Numbered from the stretch's first letter, positions 6,971 through 14,470 are shown. The stretch is 14,470 nucleotides of DNA from Hyphomicrobiales bacterium (GCA_016710435.1 JADJVV010000022.1:1-14470); one strand, 5' to 3'. The notes: a model not told the origin generated them from the sequence alone. Translations and numbers: made by a program.

Positions 6971-7426
6971 ATGCGCAAGCAAATCGCATGGGCGGTAATC
7001 GTGGGGGTGACGCTGCTGGCGTTGCTCCTGTTTTCGTTTGGCACGCCGGTAAGCCAAGCCGCGCCGCTGGCCGCGCCAACGCCGGTCGCAGTCACGGTCA
7101 AAAACGTGTCACCCGAATTCCCTGTATTTTTCGATGCGAAGGTACTGACGGCTGACACTCGTTCCAGTTGCTTCGAGGTGCCAGACTACTCAGCTATCGA
7201 CCTGATGACCGTCATCGATCAGACGGATGGCAACACGGTTACACTGACGCTCAATTTCAGCAATAACAACGTCAACTTCGCAGACGGAGCGGCGGCGGTA
7301 TCGGCCAACATTGCCGACGCTACGGCGCTTAACCAGTACCTACTGTTTGGCCGATGGACGTGCCTGTATGCCGACGTGTCACTGACGAACCCGGTCACGG
7401 TCACGGCGATAGGAGTCGTCAAGTGA
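6971..7426 (+). CDS. Small protein with signal peptide or membrane anchor, after capsid (function unknown)
   Basis: A strong AAGGAGG sequence ends four bases before the ATG, the clearest ribosome binding site in the window, and suggests high expression. The 151-residue product begins with a classic signal-like N-terminus: basic MRKQ, hydrophobic IAWAVIVGVTLLALLLFSFG, then TPVSQAAPLAAP with possible AxA cleavage sites. The remainder is polar and beta-rich (TVKNVSPEFPVFFDAKVL, DGNTVTLTLNFSNNNVNFADGAAAV, ADVSLTNPVTVTAIGVVK) and contains two Cys. The slot after the capsid is often taken by a decoration protein, but an export signal is odd for a virion protein assembled in the cytoplasm. It could be a membrane-anchored or secreted phage protein, or a decoration protein with a hydrophobic N-terminal arm. 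I do not recognise the family. Confidence 0.75.
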   Translation: MRKQIAWAVIVGVTLLALLLFSFGTPVSQAAPLAAPTPVAVTVKNVSPEFPVFFDAKVLTADTRSSCFEVPDYSAIDLMTVIDQTDGNTVTLTLNFSNNNVNFADGAAAVSANIADATALNQYLLFGRWTCLYADVSLTNPVTVTAIGVVK

Positions 7427-7620
7427 TAAAGTTGCGCTGCTTGTTGACGTATGCAAACGGGCCGTTGAATCTGGCGTACGAGGCAGGGACCGTCTTTGAC
7501 GCAGACGACGCGCAGGCGACCTATCTCTTGGCCGATGCGCCCGGATGCTTCGAGGTGGTCAAGGCGGTAACAGCGCCGGCCAGGGACAAGATGATTCGCA
7601 CCCCAGAGGCGGATAAGTGA
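7423..7620 (+). CDS. Small hypothetical protein (65 aa), GTG start
   Basis: The GTG at 7423 overlaps the previous stop (GTGA) and has AGGAG at 7411-7415, a good distance upstream, which decides this start. The 65-residue product reads IKLRCLLTYANGPLNLAYEAGTVFDADDAQATYLLADAPGCFEVV, resembling the short proteins often found next to head-tail connectors in siphophages, where a small beta domain is followed by a helix of the ADDAQATYLL type. No enzymatic motif or membrane segment is present. A head-tail interface or accessory role is inferred only from position. Confidence 0.7.
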   Translation: MIKLRCLLTYANGPLNLAYEAGTVFDADDAQATYLLADAPGCFEVVKAVTAPARDKMIRTPEADK

Positions 7621-8195
7621 CCGACTACTGCGCGGCGGCTGACCTGAAACTAGCGGGCCGGCTCGACATTGCCGGGACCGAATACGACACCGCCTTGACA
7701 TCGATTATCACGGCCATGTCGAGATGGATCGACCGCTTCTGCAAACTGCCGGAAAACGGGTTCGCACCCGCCGCCAACGCAACACGCTACTACGGTGACG
7801 ACGATGTACGTAGCAGCGTGTTGCGACTGGACGCGCCGCTGGCAAGCCTGGCGAGCGTGGCCGATGGGCTTGGCGTTGCATTGACGACTGCGCAGTACCG
7901 GCTTTGGCCGCGCAACGCAGAGTATGCCAACCAGATCCATCTGCTGTCGGGCGCCGTGTGGTCATTCGGTGTCGACGGCGAGATAGCGGTCACCGGCAAG
8001 TGGGGTATGGCGACTACCGTGCCGCCGACCATCAAAGAGGCGTGCGTCATGCTGTCCGCATGGACGTTCAAACGCTATCAGGCAGGGCTGGCGGACGCGA
8101 CGGCGAGCGTCGATCTTGGTCAACTCGTCTACTCTGAGGGTATCCCGAAGCAGGTGCAATTCATGCTGCAAGGCTTTCGCTGGACGGTGATATGA
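7617..8195 (+). CDS. gp6-like head-tail connector protein
   Basis: The GTG start at 7617 overlaps the previous stop (GTGA). The 192-residue product has the layout of HK97 gp6-like connectors, which bind under the portal ring and prepare it for the tail: an N-terminal helix set (YCAAADLKLAGRLDIAGTEYDTALTSIITAMSRWIDRFCKLP), then RYYGDDDVRSSVLRLDAPLASLASV, a mid beta region (IHLLSGAVWSFGVDGEIAVTGKWGM) and a C-terminal helix starting at VPPTIKEACVMLSAWTFKRY. The VTGKWG..PPTIKEA motif is characteristic. The position, after capsid genes and before the tail genes, supports this. The stop overlaps the next ATG. Confidence 0.75.
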   Translation: MTDYCAAADLKLAGRLDIAGTEYDTALTSIITAMSRWIDRFCKLPENGFAPAANATRYYGDDDVRSSVLRLDAPLASLASVADGLGVALTTAQYRLWPRNAEYANQIHLLSGAVWSFGVDGEIAVTGKWGMATTVPPTIKEACVMLSAWTFKRYQAGLADATASVDLGQLVYSEGIPKQVQFMLQGFRWTVI

Positions 8196-8578
8196 GCCTG
8201 GATGCGACGATTGACAAGTTGCGTGCCCACACGGCGGCGCTTACCGGCATGGCCAGGGTATACACTGACCCGCCGGACTCTATGCAGGAGTTCCCGTGCG
8301 CAATCGTCTTTGCCAATCGGGGCACGTATGAACTGAACGCAGCGGGCGGGCGGGCGTACCACAACGTCGTGGTCGAGATACACCACTCTCGCCAAGTCCT
8401 ACCGCAGGCGGTTGACGAGGCGAAGGTCTGGCCGGACAGGATGTACGCACGACTCGCCGCGGCGACGGACCTTGACATCAACGGGCCGATAGCGTACCGG
8501 GCGGGCGCGATGACCTACGGTAGCGCTGACCCGCACTATGGAGTTAGATTCGAGGTGCCATGCAAGGTGAACCTGTAG
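8192..8578 (+). CDS. Tail terminator or neck-type minor tail protein
   Basis: The start at 8192 overlaps the connector stop (ATGA). The 128-residue product has an N-terminal helix (LDATIDKLRAHTAAL), then VYTDPPDSMQEFPCAIVFANRG, a beta hairpin region (AYHNVVVEIHHSRQVLP), a helix VDEAKVWPDRMYARLAAAT and a final beta strand set (YGVRFEVPCKVNL). This alpha/beta order, the length and the position just before the tail tube gene fit proteins that cap the tail tube and join it to the head. No close family name can be given from sequence alone; the role is inferred from fold pattern and gene order. Confidence 0.6.
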   Translation: MSLDATIDKLRAHTAALTGMARVYTDPPDSMQEFPCAIVFANRGTYELNAAGGRAYHNVVVEIHHSRQVLPQAVDEAKVWPDRMYARLAAATDLDINGPIAYRAGAMTYGSADPHYGVRFEVPCKVNL

Positions 8579-8742
8579 CACTCATTTACGTTGGCGATGG
8601 CACGTACATTCACGGCGTGCCGGCGCGTGACCTATCGCCCGAAGAGGCGAAACAGTTCAAAGCACTTATCGACGAACAGCGAAAAGTTAGCGGCGTGACG
8701 CTCTACCAGGCGCCGCCGAAGGAGGGGGTGGCAAATGGCTAA
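8560..8742 (+). CDS. Small hypothetical protein (60 aa) before the tail tube gene
   Basis: The ATG at 8560 lies within the end of the previous gene (19-base overlap) with GAGG just upstream. The 60-residue product reads LIYVGDGTYIHGVPARDLSPEEAKQFKALIDEQRKVSGVTLYQ, with a short beta start, a PARDLSPEEA helix cap and one helix. It resembles the small accessory proteins that often stand before the tail tube gene. Its stop overlaps the next start by eight bases. No specific function can be assigned. Confidence 0.65.
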   Translation: MQGEPVALIYVGDGTYIHGVPARDLSPEEAKQFKALIDEQRKVSGVTLYQAPPKEGVANG

Positions 8743-9733
8743 CGTCTATGGTCCGTTCAGCATGAACAAGATCCAACTCGGGCGCGAATCTGCGTTCGGG
8801 ACGGCTGTCGCGGCGTCAACCATCTGGCGTGGCGCTTTCTCCATGCTAGAGGATGCGTCGGAACGCGTCATCGTTGAAGAGCAGATCGGGCTACTCGTTC
8901 AGGCGGAGCGGGCCTACGATTCTTCGTACCGGGGCAAGCTCTCCATGCCCGCCACGGAGTTGACCTACGAGCAGTTGCCGCACATTCTGGAGGCGGGCAT
9001 TTTGACCGCTACGCCCGGAGCCGGTCCGGGGTACCTGCGCACCTACGCATACCCCGTCGACAATTCCGTGCCGACGCCAAAGAGCTACACGATCGAGACC
9101 TTCAACAACGCAGCCGACAATGACGCGTTGGAGATGGAAGGTTCGCTCGTGGAAGAGTTCACGCTAGAGGGGCAGGCGGGGCAGGCGTGGAAGATGTCGG
9201 CCAACTGGTTCGGTCGGCAGGTGTCGCCAACCACGCCAACATCGCTGTCTACCATCGTGGCTGTCGAAGAGGCGCTGATACCCAAGACGCTGCTATACAT
9301 TGATGCGACAGGCGGCACGGTTGGTACGACGCAGCGCCTGGGCGTGCTTATGGGCGCATCAATCAAGGTGACGACCGGTCTCGTGCCTGTCCCGATTGGC
9401 GATGGGCAGTTGTACCACACGACCTACAAGTGGACGAAACCGGCGATTACGTTCAGCCTCACGGTCGAATTGCAGGATGACACGGTATCGGTTGTGCAGG
9501 CTGAGCGTGCAATCCGCAAGGCCGGGACCGTGCGCCTGTTTCAGTTGACCTGTCCGGGCACGTCGCCCAAGACCATGGTGATCAAGTGGGCGGGCAAATA
9601 CGATGTGGTCGGCGGCTACGAAAACAGCAACGGAAACACGACGGTGCGCCTGGACGGGCACGCGGTCTATTCGTCTGCCGATGCGTTGTTCTTCTCTATC
9701 GCCGTCACGAATGGCGTATCGACGTTACCGTAA
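8735..9733 (+). CDS. Major tail tube protein
   Basis: This is probably the tube subunit of a non-contractile tail. The ATG at 8735 is preceded by AAGGAGG at 8719-8725. The 332-residue product begins MANVYGPFSMNKIQLGRESAFGTAVAASTIWRG, a start typical of siphophage tube proteins, continues with beta-rich segments (YRGKLSMPATELTYEQLPHILEAGI, SYTIETFNNAADNDALEMEGSLVEEFTLEG, WKMSANWFGRQV) and ends with ALFFSIAVTNGVSTLP. The repeated pattern of an EFTLEGQAGQAWKMSANW-type strand pair suits the tube fold. The place directly before the frameshifting chaperones and the tape measure is the standard position of this gene. The frame is intact. Confidence 0.8.
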   Translation: MANVYGPFSMNKIQLGRESAFGTAVAASTIWRGAFSMLEDASERVIVEEQIGLLVQAERAYDSSYRGKLSMPATELTYEQLPHILEAGILTATPGAGPGYLRTYAYPVDNSVPTPKSYTIETFNNAADNDALEMEGSLVEEFTLEGQAGQAWKMSANWFGRQVSPTTPTSLSTIVAVEEALIPKTLLYIDATGGTVGTTQRLGVLMGASIKVTTGLVPVPIGDGQLYHTTYKWTKPAITFSLTVELQDDTVSVVQAERAIRKAGTVRLFQLTCPGTSPKTMVIKWAGKYDVVGGYENSNGNTTVRLDGHAVYSSADALFFSIAVTNGVSTLP

Positions 9734-9750
9734 CTGAGGGTACAACCCGT

Positions 9751-10061
9751 ATGGGGTATTTCGCAACACAGACAGAGACGATTGACCTGGGCGGCGGCAA
9801 CACCGTCACCGTGCGCAAGTTGACGTATGGTGAGGTGTTGGCGCTGTCGGAAGATCCACGATGGGAGAAAACTTCGGGGCTTGTCACCACCGAAAAGGCG
9901 CTCGTCAGTTGGGACGGACCAGGATTCGATGGCGCGAGCCGACTCCCGACAATCTGCGGGCGCTGCCATTCAGTCTGGCACGCAAGATAGCGGCGGCGGC
10001 GGACAAGTTGACCTACCTGAGCGAAGACGAGGGAAACGCATCTGGCGTGGCTACGAACTGA
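9751..10061 (+). CDS. Tail assembly chaperone, G-type (zero-frame product), with one apparent indel
   Basis: The ATG at 9751 begins MGYFATQTETIDLGGGNTVTVRKLTYGEVLALSEDPRWEKTSG and continues to SWDGPGFDG. Coding then passes to frame 3 at about 9932 (REPTPDNLRALPFSLARKIAAAADKLTYLSEDEGN) and ends at TGA 10059-10061 after NASGVATN. The change equals loss of one base; GGCCGCGAG read as GGCGCGAG would join GFDG to REPTPDNL perfectly. As it stands the first frame stops at 9990. The repaired protein is about 104 residues. Position between tube and tape measure, size, and the slippery site near its 3' end match lambda gpG-type chaperones, which coat the tape measure during tail assembly. Confidence 0.75.
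10031..10037 (+). promoter_or_regulatory. Programmed -1 ribosomal frameshift site G GGA AAC
   Basis: The heptamer GGGAAAC lies in register as (GA)G GGA AAC in the G-chaperone frame, the X XXY YYZ form. Slipping back one base gives GGG AAA and opens the downstream T-frame. Lambda uses the near-identical GGGAAAG at the same place in its tail genes. Confidence 0.85.
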
Positions 10062-10294
10062 ACTACATGCAGGATGTCAGCGAAGCCACGCCGACACGCT
10101 ACGGGATACTGTTGGCCGTCATGCGGGAATACCACTGGTCATGGCAAGACATCCTCCAAGCGCCGGCGGACCTCATCCAAGAAATGAGTGCTCGCCTCCA
10201 GGCTGAGTACCACTGGCGAGAGGCGAAGCGAGAGTTCGATTCCGACATTCAAAAGCAAGGGCGGTCGATGTCCGACGATATTGAAGTGGGATAG
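10031..10294 (+). CDS. Tail assembly chaperone T-extension (made as G-T fusion by -1 frameshift)
   Basis: Read from the slippery site, the -1 frame gives GKRIWRGYELNYMQDVSEATPTRYGILLAVMREYHWSWQDILQAPADLIQEMSARLQAEYHWREAKREFDSDIQKQGRSMSDDIEVG, ending at TAG 10292-10294. This is about 87 residues, helical and charged, like the T domain of G-T fusions that bind the tape measure and recruit tube subunits. There is no start codon with a good ribosome site where the extension begins, so it is most likely expressed only as the fusion with the upstream 94 or so residues. The tape measure follows at once. Confidence 0.8.
   Translation, partial: GKRIWRGYELNYMQDVSEATPTRYGILLAVMREYHWSWQDILQAPADLIQEMSARLQAEYHWREAKREFDSDIQKQGRSMSDDIEVG
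10044..10092 (+). promoter_or_regulatory. Stem-loop downstream of the slippery site
   Basis: GGCGTGGCT at 10044-10052 is the perfect reverse complement of AGCCACGCC at 10084-10092, with a 31-base loop containing the zero-frame TGA. The stem begins six bases after the heptamer, the distance expected of a frameshift-stimulating structure. Confidence 0.65.
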
Positions 10295-10383
10295 TTGGCA
10301 GAGACAAGACCGGTCCCGCCACCACATCTGCTGTAAACAATATCAAAAAAGTTGACCAAGCTGCGGCAGCTTCGCAGCGGTCC

Positions 10384-12579
10384 ATGGTGAATCTGACCAA
10401 CGCAAACAAGGCGATGGCCTTCGCAATGGGCGGGTTCGCGGCCATGACCGGTGTGCAATTTGCTATGGCGATCGGCAACGGCACCGCTGAACTCGCCAAA
10501 ATGAACGTACAGGTCACCCGCTCGCGTTCGGCGTTCACCATCCTGTCTGGCGGAGCGGAGCAAGCACGGGCCAAACTGGAAGCGGTTAAGCGCGCCAGTA
10601 TGGGGACCGTCTCTGAGCTTGACGCCATGCAACTTGCCAACAAAGCGGCGGCGCTTGGCATGGCAAAGACGGCAAGTGAACTTGAGAACGTCGTAGGGAC
10701 TGCAACCAAGATATCGATGGTTATGGGCGGCGACGTGTCCGACGTGCTGGATAACCTGTCGGCGGCGGCGGCCAACCTGTCTTTTGTTCGGCTTGATACC
10801 ATGGGTATCTCGGCGGGCAAAACCAAAGAGAAGATGAAAGAGTTACTCGAGACGACGCAGGGGCTAACGCAGGAACAGGCGTTCCTGAATGCCGCCATTG
10901 CCGTATCGAAGGAGACGTTTGCGGGGATTGGGGAGGGGGCAAACGTCGCCATAGATGGCACGAAGAGACTTCAATCGGCATGGACAGATCTCGTCAATTC
11001 GATAGCAGAAGGGGCAGTAGGTGACGCCGCTAACCGGGCGCTGAATGGCGCTGCGGATGCCGTGCGTGGATTCAGCGACCGCATCGCGGCGGATGAACTC
11101 GCATCCAGACAGGCTCTACTGAAGAAATACAACGAAAACATAGAGCTACGCCAGAAAGAGATAGACTCAGCGGGAGAAGCGGCGCAAGCAACGATGCAGT
11201 ACCTTACCGTCGCCGGCGCATCGGCTGAAGCGTTCGAGCATGCGGCGATGGCTACGTGGAAATCTACCGAGGCGAAACGGGCGAATCAGGTAGCGGCCAT
11301 TGCGGCTCGCGATGCACTTCAGGCGGAGATTGTGGCCGTCACCGGGGCCGCTAACGCTTCGAATGCTGCAAGTCAAAGTGTCTTCCAAAACATCCCGGCA
11401 TGGTACGCATTCGCCGATGCAATTGGAGCGGTGGTTGCCGTCGCTCGCACCTACGCTGGTATCGGGCCGGGGCCAAACATAGACACCAGAGGGCGCGGCG
11501 AGAAAGCGGATTCGGTGGCAGGCGGCAGTAAGCAGCGCAGCATCCTGAGCGGCAACATCAAGGCGGGATTATCAACGTCCGACCAGGGCGCAAGACACGC
11601 GCTTGACCTGGTGGCAAAGTCTGCCAGTGCAGCGGCCGGCGGCATGGGCGGCGTTGCTGAGGCTGCAAGCGATTTGTCGGGAACGCTCGAAGGGGCTATT
11701 CGCAAGATACCGGGGCTGTTTGGCACGTCGTCCGTCACCGAACTGGACATGAAGAAAGCGGCGGCGGGCATGTCCGTGCGCTATCCAGATAGCTACGTGC
11801 GTGAGGCGAAGGATGAACTCCTGAACGGTAAGGATTACGCCAACATCGATCCGGCTGAGCTCGCCAAGTCACTCGGGCTTGACATCTCGGTAGGCGCCGA
11901 CCTGATTGTAGCGGAGCTAGAGCGCCAGTGGGCGTCCGGTGAGTATTTCGTCAACCCGGAGAACCTGCTCAAAATCGACTGGAACGCATACCGAACCATC
12001 ATGCAACAGGAGGCAAATGCTGCGCTTGGTTCGCAAAACCTGATCGCTGAGGCGATGAAACAGGGGATTACACCGGAGTCTTGGGACGCTGCCACGAAGG
12101 GAACCGGGCCGCTTATCGTGGCCGGCGTTGAAGCTTCGCTCGATGCGTCCGACATGACCCCTGCGGCTGCGAAGTTTGGCAACAAACTGGCGTCGGCTTT
12201 CAGCAACTCATCCAGCGAAGCGTACACGGCTGCCACCGGTGCGGGCGAATCGTTGGCGAAAGCGGTCAATGCCGGATTCGGAGCGATGGCAAGCAAGTTG
12301 CCGTGGGGCGTGCCGGTGTCGAATGGCACAACAGGCACTCCGGTCACTCCGCCGCCGGGGAAGGCGGTCGGTACATCCTACTGGACAGGCGGTATGGTGC
12401 GCGTCCATAAGGATGAGACAATCATCCTGCCCAGGGGATCGGGCATCCGCACGGCCACCGAGTCTGGCGCTACGAACGAAAGCGGCGGGCAAGTCGTCAT
12501 CAATGCCGTGGTGCAATCTCCGATTACTCTTGAGATGCTGACAAATCAGGTGGCACGCAGACTGAAGAGGAGCACATGA
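10384..12579 (+). CDS. Tape measure protein
   Basis: The product sets tail length and is packed inside the tube. The first ATG of the frame is 10384 (731 residues), but in-frame coding continues upstream as GRDKTGPATTSAVNNIKKVDQAAAASQRSM, so the true start is earlier. TTG 10295, directly after the previous stop, would work if one G were missing (TTGGGCAGA read as TTGGCAGA). Evidence: Ala-rich helices throughout, a hydrophobic stretch near the start (AMAFAMGGFAAMTGVQFAMAI), long coiled regions, and the C-terminal GTSYWTGGMVRVHKDETIILPRGSGI motif common in tape measures. Using the known ratio of about 0.15 nm per residue, the tail would be roughly 110 nm, a short to medium siphophage tail. No peptidase or lysozyme domain is evident. 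The stop overlaps the next ATG. Confidence 0.85.
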   Translation: MVNLTNANKAMAFAMGGFAAMTGVQFAMAIGNGTAELAKMNVQVTRSRSAFTILSGGAEQARAKLEAVKRASMGTVSELDAMQLANKAAALGMAKTASELENVVGTATKISMVMGGDVSDVLDNLSAAAANLSFVRLDTMGISAGKTKEKMKELLETTQGLTQEQAFLNAAIAVSKETFAGIGEGANVAIDGTKRLQSAWTDLVNSIAEGAVGDAANRALNGAADAVRGFSDRIAADELASRQALLKKYNENIELRQKEIDSAGEAAQATMQYLTVAGASAEAFEHAAMATWKSTEAKRANQVAAIAARDALQAEIVAVTGAANASNAASQSVFQNIPAWYAFADAIGAVVAVARTYAGIGPGPNIDTRGRGEKADSVAGGSKQRSILSGNIKAGLSTSDQGARHALDLVAKSASAAAGGMGGVAEAASDLSGTLEGAIRKIPGLFGTSSVTELDMKKAAAGMSVRYPDSYVREAKDELLNGKDYANIDPAELAKSLGLDISVGADLIVAELERQWASGEYFVNPENLLKIDWNAYRTIMQQEANAALGSQNLIAEAMKQGITPESWDAATKGTGPLIVAGVEASLDASDMTPAAAKFGNKLASAFSNSSSEAYTAATGAGESLAKAVNAGFGAMASKLPWGVPVSNGTTGTPVTPPPGKAVGTSYWTGGMVRVHKDETIILPRGSGIRTATESGATNESGGQVVINAVVQSPITLEMLTNQVARRLKRST

Positions 12580-13895
12580 GCGGGCACACCTACGCCGTAA
12601 CCGATGGTACGACTACCTTCACGCTGACATCGACGAACAGCGCCGTCGTTGCGCCCGGCTACATGCCGTCCACCGGCGACGGTGTGACCGACAGTACAAC
12701 CGATACGATTCCGCTGCTGCTTTATGCGACTACGGCGGCGCTGCTACAGACTGCGGTCGCCACGCTGCAACAACTCCTGAACACGGCACGCCGGCGCAAG
12801 TTGACAGGTGTCGGTCCGCAACTGTATCTCACGGTGCAACTGACATCTGACGCGTCGGCGTGGCGATCACGCATTATCGACGCCCGGCTTGATTTGAAGG
12901 AGGATTCGCTCAACGTGTTCGGCCAAGCGAAGATGGGCGCGACGCTTTACCTGGAGCGCGTGCCTTACTTCGAAGGCGCTGAGGTAGAACTTGAACTGTC
13001 CGCCAACGGGCAGGCTGCGGCAACGGGCGGGCGCACGATCTACAACAATCCGGCCAACGGCAACTGGGTGCAGATAGCGGCGGCGCAAGCAACTGGCAAT
13101 CTGCCGGCGCCGGTTAAGCTGACGCTGCAAAATACGACCGGCTCCGCGCAGATATACTACCGGCTTTTTATGTCGGTCAACGCCTATTCCGACCCGGCGA
13201 ACCTCGTGCACTATCTTCAGGCGGAAGCGGCGAGCGGCGTAACTCCGGTTACATGCGCAACGTGCAGCGGCGGGCAGAATATCGACATATCGACAGTGAG
13301 CGGATTGACACGAGTCTGGACGTTGCCAACCGCCGACTTGCAGCGCACTAAGGGCCGGCGCGGGCGCATCCTGGCCCGTATCGATGGGGTCGGGCCGGTC
13401 TACGTCACTCCGCAAATCAGAGACGCAGCGGGCACGGCTGTGCTGTGGTCGGGTGACGAGATGAATATCGGGCCGGCTGGCGGACAGACTATCTCCTACC
13501 AGGATTGCGGGGTTGTACCGTTGCCGCCTGGGGGATACGGGGCGTCGTGGGGCGCTCTGACATTGGCGCTCGTGTTTCGCGGTGCAGTTGTGGCGAGCCT
13601 GGATGTGCTGCAACTGACCATGCTCGATAGCTACCGCTACCTTGAGATCGCAGCTACATCGGTGGCGGCGAATGCGTACATCGTTCACGATGGCATCGAC
13701 GAACTATCCTACGTCATCAACGGTGCAGTCTGGTACCCATTGGCGTCGGCATTCGGCGGCGCTTTGACATTGCAACCGAACACGTTGCAGCGCATCCATG
13801 TTCTGCACACGTTATCCGCGGCGGTTGACGATGCTCCGATTGCGAACACGTTCAGCGTGCGGGCGTACTACCGACCACGGAGAGCGACGGTATGA
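12576..13895 (+). CDS. Distal-tail-like protein
   Basis: The start overlaps the tape measure stop (ATGA). In the 439-residue product, the first 155 or so residues follow a pattern seen in siphophage distal tail proteins: Y-V-DGTTTFTLTSTN, TDTIPLLLYATTAALLQTAVATLQQLLNTARR, GPQLYLTVQLTSDASAWRSRIIDARLDL and LYLERVPYFEGAEVELELS. The rest (IYNNPANGNWVQIAAAQ, PAPVKLTLQNTTGSAQIYYRLFMSV, TLQRIHVLHTLSAAVDDAP) is beta-rich and could be an inserted carbohydrate-binding or jelly-roll-like domain, as found in evolved distal tail proteins. The place after the tape measure fits the protein that closes the tail tip. The specific family is not certain. Confidence 0.6.
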   Translation: MSGHTYAVTDGTTTFTLTSTNSAVVAPGYMPSTGDGVTDSTTDTIPLLLYATTAALLQTAVATLQQLLNTARRRKLTGVGPQLYLTVQLTSDASAWRSRIIDARLDLKEDSLNVFGQAKMGATLYLERVPYFEGAEVELELSANGQAAATGGRTIYNNPANGNWVQIAAAQATGNLPAPVKLTLQNTTGSAQIYYRLFMSVNAYSDPANLVHYLQAEAASGVTPVTCATCSGGQNIDISTVSGLTRVWTLPTADLQRTKGRRGRILARIDGVGPVYVTPQIRDAAGTAVLWSGDEMNIGPAGGQTISYQDCGVVPLPPGGYGASWGALTLALVFRGAVVASLDVLQLTMLDSYRYLEIAATSVAANAYIVHDGIDELSYVINGAVWYPLASAFGGALTLQPNTLQRIHVLHTLSAAVDDAPIANTFSVRAYYRPRRATV

Positions 13896-14470
13896 GTTCA
13901 TTTAGCATCGCCGTCTACGATGCGACCGGAGCCATCCTGATACCGGGGTCACTCGCTGTCACTCCGGTTACATGGTCGGCCATCGCGCGCGGTGGCATGG
14001 CGGATGCTGAGGTGCAAATCTCGGTGATGTCTCGCAGTTGGCGGGGCTGACAGCCTGGCTTGGTTACCGACTGGAAATTGTCAATCGCAACGGGGTCGCA
14101 GTTTGGTGGGGAGATATCGTAGCGGTCGAGATCGTGGCGTCCGGTCTGCGGCGTGGCATTACGCTAGAGCGGTTGACCAACCGAATCAGCGTGCGCTATT
14201 CCCAGATCCAACCGGGGGGCACGGCGACAGCGGCGGATACGACCTGGGCAGATAATGCCACAAGCCAGACGAAATACGGGGTGTATGAAAAGCGCATCAC
14301 GCCGGACCGTGAGATGAGCGAAGCGGAAGCGAACAACTACCGGGCCACGGCGCTGGCCACACTTGCAATACCTCATTACACGCTGATGCCTGAAGACGGT
14401 GACCCGGTAGCAATCCTGCGTTGCGCCGGCTACTGGCAGAGGCTGGGTCGGACCTATTACGCACAGGCGG
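13892..14470 (+). CDS. Baseplate or tail-tip protein, frameshifted and cut by the window end
   Basis: The ATG at 13892 overlaps the previous stop (ATGA). The frame gives MSSFSIAVYDATGAILIPGSLAVTPVTWSAIARGGMADAEVQIS, then stops at TGA 14048-14050. The coding pattern continues one frame back from 14023: GDVSQLAGLTAWLGYRLEIVNRNGVAVWWGDIVAVEIV, GITLERLTNRISVRYSQIQ, YGVYEKRITPDREMSEAEANNYRATAL, open to the end of the window. One missing base in TCGGGT (read TCGGT at 14021-14025) explains it. The WSA..GG..DAEVQI and WLGYRLEI..VWWGDI pattern is common in siphophage tail proteins encoded after the distal tail protein. The role is inferred from that and from position. The true C-terminus is not seen. 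Confidence 0.65.

Overview
The window is part of the late structural region of a tailed bacteriophage or prophage with siphovirus-type morphology, an HK97-fold capsid and a non-contractile tail. All genes lie on the + strand and are packed head to tail, with many ATGA or GTGA stop/start overlaps. Start codons are ATG, GTG and TTG, and clear Shine-Dalgarno sequences (AGGAG, AAGGAGG) are present, so the host is bacterial and uses the standard code. The DNA is moderately GC-rich. Nothing in the sequence identifies the host, and no integrase, repressor, lysis gene or tRNA is visible.

Layout: (1) 1-669, the C-terminal nuclease part of the large terminase; (2) 666-1373, three small genes, two of them membrane-type, with a hairpin and T-tract between the last two; (3) 1360-3542, a portal protein fused to a Mu-F-like minor head domain; (4) 3549-4349, a gp10-like head-tail protein interrupted by an abnormal C/G homopolymer tract; (5) 4346-4448, a promoter placed directly before a hairpin and U-tract, a candidate small RNA or attenuator, followed by a second C/G tract; (6) 4841-6909, prohead protease and major capsid protein; (7) 6971-8742, an exported or membrane-anchored small protein, a 65-residue protein, a gp6-like connector, a tail-terminator-like protein and a 60-residue protein; (8) 8735-9733, the major tail tube protein; (9) 9751-10294, tail assembly chaperones G and G-T joined by a canonical -1 slippery site; (10) about 10295-12579, the tape measure; (11) 12576-13895, a distal-tail-like protein; (12) 13892 to the end, a baseplate or tail protein running out of the window.

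Together these genes package DNA (terminase, portal), build and mature the head (protease, capsid, Mu-F domain), join head to tail (gp6-like, gp10-like, terminator) and assemble the tail (tube, chaperones, tape measure, distal tail). The best biological signals are the G GGA AAC frameshift site with a perfect 9-bp stem starting six bases downstream, the portal/Mu-F fusion, and a repeated 28-29 nt sequence attached to two intergenic hairpins.

The sequence also carries error-like marks. At least six single-base losses, all in the same direction and mostly explained by a G run shortened by one, break the terminase, portal, chaperone and last tail gene. Two stretches, about 3675-3980 and 4462-4840, are almost pure C/G homopolymers. 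I read both as probable sequencing or assembly faults. I see no convincing undescribed biological system beyond these points.
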